This document shows, piece after piece, positions 13,612 through 19,794 of a stretch of 19,794 bases of DNA; within the stretch, counting starts at the first letter, position 1; every line of letters begins with the position of its first letter. Where the stretch lies: contig CAZMGD010000080.1 in NCBI GenBank assembly GCA_964565705.1, positions 1-19,794 of the forward strand. The letters run 5' to 3'. The notes under the pieces were generated by a model. That model searched no databases, was not told the origin of the DNA, and saw only the letters and a list, made by a program, of their open reading frames with translations. The translations under genes and the position numbers were made by a program. The DNA is from CAZMGD01 sp964565705. Lineage in GTDB: Bacteria; Actinomycetota; Acidimicrobiia; Acidimicrobiales; Ilumatobacteraceae.

Positions 13612-15165
13612 GTGACTGAATCGCTGGCCGACGCGCCGACACTGTGGGAGCTGGTCCGTCTGCGCGCGCAGGCGACGCCGGACGCGCCCCTGCTCATCGA
13701 TCAGGACGACCGCACCCTGACCTGTCGCGAGTTCTCCGACCGTGCCGAGCGGGCGGCGGCGGGGTTCGCGGCGATGGGCATCGGCGCCGGATCGCGGGTC
13801 ACGTGGCAGCTGCCCAACCGGTTCGAAGCGATCCTGGCCAGCTTCGCGCTCGCTCGCCTCGGCGCGGTGCAGACCCCGATCCTGCACCTGTACCGGCACA
13901 AGGAGGTCGGGTACGCGATCGGCGCGACGCAGGCCCAGGCGGTGCTCGTGCCGGGCGTTTGGGGCAACTTCGACTACGGCGCGATGGTCGCGGAGCTCGT
14001 CGCCGACCTCGCCGAGCCGCCGATCATCGTCGACGTGTTCGCCGACCTGCCCGACGGCGATCCGTCCACCTTGGCGCCCGCACCGACCGATGGCGACGAG
14101 ATCCGCTGGGTGTACTTCACGTCGGGCACGACCTCGAACCCCAAAGGTGTGCAGCACACGGACCGGACCCTGATCTCTGGAGCGAACGGTCTCGCCGTGG
14201 CGATGGACATGCAGCCCGACGACGTCGGCTCGATCGCGTTCCCGTTCTCGCACATCGCCGGGCCCGATTACTTCGGCACGATGTTGATCGCCGGCTTCCC
14301 GGCGATCCTGTTCGAGGCGTTCAGCCCGGCGACGGCCGTGCCCGTGCTCGCCAAGCACGGGGCCACGATGGTCGGCGGCGGTCCGGCCTTCTACCAGCTG
14401 TACCTCAACGAGCAGCGCAAGCAGCCGGATGTGCCGATCATCCCGTCGCTGCGCAAGATGTCCGGTGGCGGGGCAGCGATGCCGCCCGAGGTGTTCTTCG
14501 AGGTGCAGCGCGAGTTCGGCGTGTACGCGTGCCACGGCTACGGCATGACCGAGTGCCCGATGATCTGCCAAGGGTCGCCGCACGACACCGAGGATCAACT
14601 GGCCCACACCGTCGGCAAGCCCGTCGTCGGCCTCCAGATGCGCATCGTCAAGGACGACGGGAGCGTCGCCGCCGCGGGCGCGGACGGCGAGGTGCGGCTC
14701 AAGGGTCCGATCGTGTTCAAGGGGTACACCGACGCCGAGGCGACGGCTGCGGGCTTCGACGAGGACGGGTGGTTCCGCACGGGCGACCTCGGCCACATCC
14801 GGCCCGACGGCCACGTCGTGCTGACGGGCCGGCTGAAGGACGTGATCATCCGCAAGGGCGAGAACATCTCCGCCCAGGAGATCGAGCACGTCCTCTACGC
14901 CCACCCGAAGGTCGGTGACGTCGCCGTGATCGGTCTGCCGGACCGGGAGCGCGGCGAGCGGGTGTGCGCGGTGATCGAGCGCGCACCCGGGCAGGACGAC
15001 TTGACGTTCGAGGAGATGGTCGAGACGCTGTCGGCCGCCCAGCTGATGAAGCAGAAGTTCCCCGAGCAGCTCGAGGTCGTCGACCAGCTGCCGCGCAACG
15101 AGACCCTGCGCAAGGTGCTCAAGTTCAAGCTGCGCGACGAGTACGCCGCCAAGCCCTGGCCCTGA
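13612..15165 (+). CDS. AMP-forming acyl-CoA synthetase (FadD/cyclohexanecarboxylate-CoA ligase-like)
   Basis: This 517-residue ANL enzyme should convert a carboxylic acid to its CoA thioester using ATP. Motifs in order are VYFTSGTTSNPKGV (P-loop, about 168-181), GYGMTECPM (about 308), GWFRTGDLG (about 385), and LTGRLKDVIIRKGENISAQEIE (about 402-423). The C-terminal RNETLRKVLKFKLRDEY (about 494-510) holds the catalytic lysine, with Arg-Lys in place of the more common Gly-Lys. The general pattern recalls AliA-type cyclohexanecarboxylate-CoA ligases and actinobacterial FadD proteins of steroid or alicyclic acid breakdown; the substrate is inferred only at that level. The GTG at 13612 is chosen for the strong GGAGGG 5 bases upstream and because homology begins there. 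It is divergent from the receptor-fasciclin gene. Confidence 0.92.
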   Translation: MTESLADAPTLWELVRLRAQATPDAPLLIDQDDRTLTCREFSDRAERAAAGFAAMGIGAGSRVTWQLPNRFEAILASFALARLGAVQTPILHLYRHKEVGYAIGATQAQAVLVPGVWGNFDYGAMVAELVADLAEPPIIVDVFADLPDGDPSTLAPAPTDGDEIRWVYFTSGTTSNPKGVQHTDRTLISGANGLAVAMDMQPDDVGSIAFPFSHIAGPDYFGTMLIAGFPAILFEAFSPATAVPVLAKHGATMVGGGPAFYQLYLNEQRKQPDVPIIPSLRKMSGGGAAMPPEVFFEVQREFGVYACHGYGMTECPMICQGSPHDTEDQLAHTVGKPVVGLQMRIVKDDGSVAAAGADGEVRLKGPIVFKGYTDAEATAAGFDEDGWFRTGDLGHIRPDGHVVLTGRLKDVIIRKGENISAQEIEHVLYAHPKVGDVAVIGLPDRERGERVCAVIERAPGQDDLTFEEMVETLSAAQLMKQKFPEQLEVVDQLPRNETLRKVLKFKLRDEYAAKPWP

Positions 15166-15181
15166 ACCCCAGCGTCAGGGC
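15159..15181 (+). terminator. Possible terminator hairpin at the ligase stop
   Basis: GCCCTGA (15159-15165) pairs with TCAGGGC (15175-15181) across a 9-base loop. The left arm includes the stop codon. It is short and has no T-run, so support is modest. Confidence 0.35.
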
Positions 15182-15216
15182 TGAGCCGAGAGCCGTACCG
15201 TCGCGGGGCAGCCGCG

Positions 15217-15222
15217 TACAGT
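15217..15222 (+). promoter_or_regulatory. Predicted -10 of the Vps62-domain gene, near-leaderless
   Basis: TACAGT fits TANNNT and ends 9 bases before the ATG at 15232. The transcript would have almost no 5' leader, and no Shine-Dalgarno is visible before that ATG. No -35 was identified. Confidence 0.38.
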
Positions 15223-15231
15223 GCACGGTCG

Positions 15232-17181
15232 ATGGGAGGGCGTGTGGGCAGCCGGCTGGCCGTGGTCGTCGCGATCGTCCTCACGCTGGTCGCCTGGGGT
15301 GCATCGCCGGCACACGCCGAATCGTTCGACGACGACGCCGCCCGTCAGCTCGCCGAACGCTTCGCGCCGGTCGCGATGCTCACGAACGTGCCGGAGGAGT
15401 GCGCCGAGGACGGCGAACGATTCCTCCCGATGAACGTCGAGGCCGTGCTCGGCAACCCGCAGGTCGCGCTGCGTCAGGTGGGCACCGACAACCCGGTGGT
15501 CAAGTGGGCACCGACGGCCGCCGACCTCTACGCGTTGGGGGAGGGCTTCTACCTCGACTTCCCCGGCGGCGCCTTGGAGCCGGGGTGCATCTACGAGCGC
15601 GACGCCCGACGCTACGAGCGCGACCTGGAGCCGACCGTCTACGCCCATGTCCTCACGCAGGCCGATCGGCCCGGGCAGATCGTCGTCGAGTACTGGTTCT
15701 ACTGGTACTACAACGACTGGAACAACAAGCACGAGGGCGACTGGGAGGGCATCCAGCTCGTCTTCGACGCAGCGACGCCGCAGCAGGCGTTGACGATGGT
15801 GCCGAGCGCCATCGGCTTCGCCCAGCACGAGGGTGGCGAGCGTGCATCGTGGGACTCGGACAAGGTCACGCTCGACGGCGATCACATCCTCGTGTACCCG
15901 TCCGTCGGGTCGCACGCCAGCTACTACGGCTCCGACCTGCACATGGGCACGAGCGGCTCCGAAGGCTTCGGCTGCGACAACACCAGCGACTCCGAGCACC
16001 GGGTGCCCGTGACCGTGGAGCTGCTGCCCGGCGCGCCGAGCGGCTCCGACGATCCCTACGCGTGGCTCGCGTTCGCCGGGCGCTGGGGCGAGCGCCAGGC
16101 GGGTCCGTACAACGGCCCGACCGGCCCGGCGAGCAAGGAGCGCTGGAGCAAGCCGCTCGACTGGCAGGACGACCTGCGCTCGTCGAGCGTGGTCGTGCCG
16201 TCGGCCACCACCCAGTCGGGCGCACTCGTCGAGGTGTTCTGCAACGTCGTCGGCTGGGGTTCGAACCAGGTCATCAGCCTGGCGAGCAACCCAGGCAAGA
16301 CGATCCTGCTGTTCGCCATCGTGGGTTCCTTCGTCGCGTTCCTGCTGCGCCGTACGACATGGGACCTGACGAATCCGGTGCCGCTGATCGCCCGCCGCCG
16401 CGCGGGCGAGATCCTCCGGACGTCGGCCCGAGCCTTCCGCCGCGCGCCCGGGACGTTCATGGCCATCGGCGCGATCGCCGTCCTCGTGACGTTGGTGCCC
16501 GGCGTGCTCGCGATGCTGCTGCGCTTCTTGCCGTTCGTGCGCCCGTTGACGGAAGGCGACCCCGACTCCTCGACGCTCATCGTCGCCGTGCTCGCGGCCA
16601 TGCTCGGCAGCACGTTCGGGTACTCGTTCGTGAACGCCACGGTCGTGCACACGTTGGAGGATCTCTCGCAGGGGACGCGGCCCTCGGCGGCGCGCTCCAT
16701 CGGGGCGGTCTGGAAGCGGGTGCTCCCGCTCCTCGGCGTCTACGTCCTGACGATGCTGATCGCGATCCTCGGCTCGTTCCTGGTGGTGCTCGCGTGGGTG
16801 GCGGTGTTCGTGCTCGTGCGGTTCGCGTTCACCCCACAGGTCATCATGATCCAGGGCCATGGGCTGCGCGGCGCGCTGCGCCGCTCGTGGGTGCTCACCA
16901 AGGGCCGCTGGTTCCACACGGCCGTCACGATCGGCTTGATCCTGCTGGCCACCAGGCTGATCTCGACGGTGATCGGGCTGATCGTGCTGATCCTGTTCAG
17001 GCCCCCGTTCTGGGTGCTGACGCCGGTGATCGTCGTGACCGACGCGCTGCTGTCGCCGATCGCCGGCGTCTGCACGTCGTACCTGTACGGCGACGCCCAG
17101 GCCGAGCGTGAGTCCGTCGGTGCCCCGCCGCCCGAGTCGGACGCCACGCCGGACCACGAACCCGTCGTCGCGCCGGCCTGA
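15232..17181 (+). CDS. Secreted Vps62-like domain fused to a polytopic membrane domain
   Basis: The 649-residue protein begins with a signal peptide ending ASPAHA (about residue 29). The extracellular part (about 30-340) has YWFYWYYNDWNNKHEGDWEGIQL (about 155-177, split here as YWFYWYYNDW and HEGDWEG) and VYPSVGSHASYY (about 221-232), the HEGDWE and GSHASY hallmarks of the Vps62/DUF946 family. TM segments follow at about 356-372, 409-431, 446-466, 498-534 (two), 563-590 and 593-613. LRGALRRSWVLTKGRWFHT between them is typical of the membrane domain next to glycerophosphodiester phosphodiesterases. The tail is acidic. Function is unknown; the extracellular domain may bind or act on lipid or glycan. 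ATG 15232 is chosen; GTG 15244 with GGGAGGG upstream is possible. Confidence 0.88.
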   Translation: MGGRVGSRLAVVVAIVLTLVAWGASPAHAESFDDDAARQLAERFAPVAMLTNVPEECAEDGERFLPMNVEAVLGNPQVALRQVGTDNPVVKWAPTAADLYALGEGFYLDFPGGALEPGCIYERDARRYERDLEPTVYAHVLTQADRPGQIVVEYWFYWYYNDWNNKHEGDWEGIQLVFDAATPQQALTMVPSAIGFAQHEGGERASWDSDKVTLDGDHILVYPSVGSHASYYGSDLHMGTSGSEGFGCDNTSDSEHRVPVTVELLPGAPSGSDDPYAWLAFAGRWGERQAGPYNGPTGPASKERWSKPLDWQDDLRSSSVVVPSATTQSGALVEVFCNVVGWGSNQVISLASNPGKTILLFAIVGSFVAFLLRRTTWDLTNPVPLIARRRAGEILRTSARAFRRAPGTFMAIGAIAVLVTLVPGVLAMLLRFLPFVRPLTEGDPDSSTLIVAVLAAMLGSTFGYSFVNATVVHTLEDLSQGTRPSAARSIGAVWKRVLPLLGVYVLTMLIAILGSFLVVLAWVAVFVLVRFAFTPQVIMIQGHGLRGALRRSWVLTKGRWFHTAVTIGLILLATRLISTVIGLIVLILFRPPFWVLTPVIVVTDALLSPIAGVCTSYLYGDAQAERESVGAPPPESDATPDHEPVVAPA

Positions 17182-17195
17182 CCGCCTCCGCGCCC

Positions 17196-17224
17196 TTGGC
17201 GGGAGCCGAGTTCGCGGCTAGATT
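17196..17224 (+). promoter_or_regulatory. Predicted icmF promoter
   Basis: TTGGCG (17196-17201) and TAGATT (17219-17224) are separated by 17 bases, and each matches 4 of 6 consensus positions. Transcription would start near 17231, inside the palindrome described next. Confidence 0.5.
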
Positions 17225-17242
17225 TACTTGGACGTTCAAGTA
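17225..17242. promoter_or_regulatory. 18-bp near-perfect palindrome, likely operator of icmF
   Basis: TACTTG-GACGTT-CAAGTA is self-complementary except for one pair (G at 17231 against T at 17236), with ACGT at its centre. It abuts the -10 and covers the predicted start, so a bound protein would block transcription. Its size and symmetry suit a TetR-family dimer, the usual type controlling acyl-CoA genes in actinobacteria. The regulator gene is not in this window. Confidence 0.6.
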
Positions 17243-17260
17243 TCCAGCTGGAGGTCGGGG

Positions 17261-19794
17261 ATGACGGTGAGCGACGGCGACCTGCACGTGCCCGTTCACC
17301 CGGTGCGCTTCGTCACCGCTGCGGCCCTGTTCGACGGGCACGACGCGGCGATCAACATCATGCGTCGCATCCTGCAGTCGCAAGGTGTGGAGGTGATCCA
17401 CCTCGGTCACAACCGCAGCGTCGACGAGGTCGTGCGCGCCGCGGTGCAGGAGGACGTGCAGGGCGTCGCCATCTCGTCGTACCAAGGCGGGCACGTCGAG
17501 TACTTCGAGTACCTCCTCGACCGGCTGCGCGCCGAGGGGTGCGGTCACATCCGGGTGTACGGCGGTGGCGGTGGCGTGATCGTCGCCGACGAGATCGCGC
17601 GGTTGCACGCGTACGGCGTGGCCCACCTGTTCTCGCCCGAGGACGGGCAGCGGATGGGCCTCGCCCGCATGGTGAACACGCTCGTGGGCGAGTGCGACGT
17701 CGACCTCAGCGCAGCGCGGTCACCAGACCTCGACGGGGTGTTCGGCGGATCGGAACGGGAGCTGGCCTGGGCGATCACGGCGATCGAAGCCGGCCGGCTC
17801 GACGATGCCTGTCTCGCCTCGCTGCGCGAAGCAGCGCGAGCTCGCGAGGTGCCGGTGCTCGGCATCACGGGTACCGGCGGCGCGGGCAAGTCGTCGTTGA
17901 CCGACGAGCTGGTGCTGCGCCTGCGTCTCGACGACGAGGACAAGCTGCGCGTCGCCGTGCTCGCGGTCGATCCGACGCGGCGTCGCGGAGGTGGGGCGCT
18001 GCTCGGCGACCGGATCCGGATGAACTCGATCGACGCGCCCAACGTGTTCTTCCGCTCGTTCGCCACCCGTGGATCGGCGAGCGAGCTGCCTGCCCACCTG
18101 CCGGACGTGATCGCGGCCTGCCGGGCTGCGGGCTACGACCTCGTCGTCGTCGAGACCCCGGGCATCGGGCAGGGCGACTCGGCGATCACGCCACTGGTCG
18201 ACGTGTCGCTGTACGTCATGACGCCGGAGTTCGGCGCGGCGAGCCAGCTGGAGAAGATCGACATGCTCGACTTCGCCGACGTCGTGGCGATCAACAAGTT
18301 CGACCGCCGCGGCGGCGAGGACGCCCTCCGCGACGTGCGGCGCCAGTTCGCCCGCAACCGCGAGCTGTTCGGCACCGCCCCCGACGACCTGCCCGTGTTC
18401 GGAACGATCGCATCGCGGTTCAACGACGACGGCACGACCGCGCTGTACCAGGATCTCCGAGCACGCCTGGCCGAGCACGGGCTCGCGCCGGCCGGTGGCG
18501 GCGTTCGCCTGGTCACGTCCAAGTCGTCATCGGCGACCCAGGCGATCGTGCCCGGCGCTCGAAGCCGCTATCTCGCCGACATCGCCGCCACCGTCCGCGA
18601 CCACCACGCGGTCACCGTCCAGCAGGCGGCGATCGCGTCGCGGCGGCGGCACGCGCTCGAGACCGTCGCGCTCCTCGGCGACGATCCCGCCAGCGGCGCG
18701 GTGCAGGCGGTGGCCGACCGCCTCGACGCCGAGCTCGACGCCGAGAGCCGCGCCCTCCTCGACGCCTGGCCCGACGCTTCCGAGAACGCGAGGGAGATGT
18801 TCCGGACGTCGCTGTCGGGGACGCGGGTGCCGCGCGTCGCGCTGCCGCGCACGCGTGACGACGGTGAGCTGCTGCGGTGGCTGCGCAGCGAGCACGTGCC
18901 CGGCTCCTTCCCGTTCACCGCCGGTGTGTTCCCGTTCAAGCGCGAGGGTGAGGAACCGGCGCGGATGTTCGCCGGCGAGGGCGACGCGGCGCGCACCAAC
19001 CGCCGCTTCCACCTGCTCGCCGAGGGCCAGCCGGCGACTCGCCTCTCGACCGCGTTCGACTCGGTGACGCTCTACGGGTTCGATCCCGACGAGCGCCCCG
19101 ACGTCTACGGCAAGGTCGGCACCTCGGGGGTGTCGATCTGCACGCTCGAGGAGATGCGACGCCTGTTCGAGGGGTTCGACCTCTGCGATCCGACGACGTC
19201 GGTCTCGATGACGATCAACGGCCCGGCGCCGACGATCCTCGCCATGTTCCTCAACACGGTCATCGACCAGCAGGTCGATCGGTTCACCGACGCAGAGGGG
19301 CGCGAACCGACCGACAGGGAGCGGGCAGCGATCGCCGACCGAGCGCTGCGCTCCGTGCGCGGCACCGTCCAGGCCGACATCCTCAAGGAGGACCAGGGGC
19401 AGAACACCTGCATCTTCTCGACCGAGTTCTCGCTCGGTGTGATGGGCGACGTGCAGCAGTGGTTCATCGACCACGGGGTCCGGAACTTCTACTCGGTGTC
19501 GATCAGCGGGTACCACATCGCCGAGGCGGGCGCGAACCCGATCACCCAGCTCGCGTTCACGCTCGCCAACGGGTTCACCTACGTCGAGGCGTACCTGGCG
19601 CGCGGGATGCACATCGATGACTTCGCGCCGAACCTGTCGTTCTTCTTCTCGTTCGGGATGGAGCCCGAGTACACGGTGCTCGGCCGCGTCGCTCGACGGA
19701 TCTGGGCGATCTCGATGCGCGATCGATACGGCGCCAACGAGCGCTCGCAGAAGCTGAAGTACCACGTGCAGCGACCTCCCGGACGTCTGCACGT
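17261..19794 (+). CDS. icmF: Fused isobutyryl-CoA mutase IcmF (partial, C-terminus beyond window)
   Basis: IcmF uses adenosylcobalamin to interconvert isobutyryl-CoA and n-butyryl-CoA; some members act on pivalyl- or isovaleryl-CoA. The 844 visible residues show the family order. The B12-binding domain (1-140) has FDGHDAAINIM with His27 as the cobalt ligand, plus ISSYQGGHVEYFEYL. A MeaB-like G domain follows, with P-loop GITGTGGAGKSS (201-212), ETPGIGQGDS and NKFD (345-348). The start of the mutase domain (from about 520) includes FPFTAGVFPFKREGEEPARMFAGEGD and SVSMTINGPAPTILAMF. Full proteins run about 1,060-1,090 residues, so roughly 220 are missing. The ATG has GGAGG 6 bases upstream. The last visible residues read QRPPGRLH instead of the family's QTSGRSLH (see findings). 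Confidence 0.95.
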   Translation, partial: MTVSDGDLHVPVHPVRFVTAAALFDGHDAAINIMRRILQSQGVEVIHLGHNRSVDEVVRAAVQEDVQGVAISSYQGGHVEYFEYLLDRLRAEGCGHIRVYGGGGGVIVADEIARLHAYGVAHLFSPEDGQRMGLARMVNTLVGECDVDLSAARSPDLDGVFGGSERELAWAITAIEAGRLDDACLASLREAARAREVPVLGITGTGGAGKSSLTDELVLRLRLDDEDKLRVAVLAVDPTRRRGGGALLGDRIRMNSIDAPNVFFRSFATRGSASELPAHLPDVIAACRAAGYDLVVVETPGIGQGDSAITPLVDVSLYVMTPEFGAASQLEKIDMLDFADVVAINKFDRRGGEDALRDVRRQFARNRELFGTAPDDLPVFGTIASRFNDDGTTALYQDLRARLAEHGLAPAGGGVRLVTSKSSSATQAIVPGARSRYLADIAATVRDHHAVTVQQAAIASRRRHALETVALLGDDPASGAVQAVADRLDAELDAESRALLDAWPDASENAREMFRTSLSGTRVPRVALPRTRDDGELLRWLRSEHVPGSFPFTAGVFPFKREGEEPARMFAGEGDAARTNRRFHLLAEGQPATRLSTAFDSVTLYGFDPDERPDVYGKVGTSGVSICTLEEMRRLFEGFDLCDPTTSVSMTINGPAPTILAMFLNTVIDQQVDRFTDAEGREPTDRERAAIADRALRSVRGTVQADILKEDQGQNTCIFSTEFSLGVMGDVQQWFIDHGVRNFYSVSISGYHIAEAGANPITQLAFTLANGFTYVEAYLARGMHIDDFAPNLSFFFSFGMEPEYTVLGRVARRIWAISMRDRYGANERSQKLKYHVQRPPGRLH
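19764..19794. repeat. Inverted repeat flanking a 15-base segment that appears inverted in icmF
   Basis: ACGTGCAG (19764-19771) and CTGCACGT (19787-19794) are perfect 8-base inverted repeats around 15 bases (19772-19786). Read on the opposite strand, the segment and arms encode QTSGRSLH in register, the motif expected on the plus strand at exactly this point of IcmF. The right arm ends at the last base of the window. Confidence 0.85.

Noticed and set aside
13252..14904. 550-codon minus-strand frame opposite the second ligase
   Set aside because: The plus strand carries every ANL motif; the antisense frame has none.
15175..17157. 660-codon minus-strand frame opposite the Vps62-domain gene
   Set aside because: Arg/His/Asp-rich shadow without domains. 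The plus strand has a signal peptide, motifs and TM segments.
18527..19792. Minus-strand frame that begins MQTSGRSLH
   Set aside because: Not a real gene: the rest is an Arg-rich shadow of icmF. The QTSGRSLH start is the inverted icmF motif, reported as a finding.

Overview
The window is high-GC DNA from an actinobacterium. The gene set (nadD, an LCP-like gene and rsfS in a row; a DevR/DevS-type two-component pair; many acyl-CoA enzymes; IcmF) and the protein style suggest an Acidimicrobiia/Ilumatobacter-like organism. That placement is inference from style and was not tested by alignment.

Layout. 1-241 (minus) holds the N-terminus of a principal-type sigma-70 factor. Divergent from it, 503-2884 (plus) is a compact operon: nadD, a degenerate LytR-CpsA-Psr-like membrane protein, and rsfS. 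A large hairpin, a tRNA-Ala(GGC) gene and a possible 26-codon lipoprotein-like ORF follow. Then comes an acid-CoA ligase (3263-4699), ending at a bidirectional hairpin. On the minus strand, 4751-7294 carries a PLDc_N/SHOCT membrane protein, an SDR oxidoreductase and a single-GAF histidine kinase. The kinase is divergent from a DevR/DosR-type response regulator (7351-8004). Downstream on plus are a two-TM membrane protein, two overlapping flavin-reductase-fold (PPOX) genes and an EthD-like protein of unknown role. A match to the DevR box lies upstream of the PPOX pair, so the block 6158-9723 may be a small redox- or hypoxia-responsive module.

On minus, 10677-13456 is a two-gene overlapping operon. 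Its first gene is a striking lipoprotein fusing a branched-chain-amino-acid-type solute receptor, two peptidoglycan-binding repeats and a fasciclin domain; the second is a GNAT acetyltransferase. Divergent from it is a second acyl-CoA ligase (13612-15165). Next is a secreted Vps62-like domain fused to a polytopic membrane domain (15232-17181). The last gene is icmF (17261 to the window end), encoding the fused isobutyryl-CoA mutase, with a near-perfect 18-bp operator palindrome at its predicted transcription start.

The most unusual observation is at the last 31 bases. IcmF should read QTSGRSLH there, but that motif is present on the opposite strand, between 8-bp inverted repeats. This indicates either a 15-bp micro-inversion or a fold-back at the end of the assembled sequence.

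No gene-free stretch exceeds 300 bases. No CRISPR array, insertion sequence or prophage was seen.
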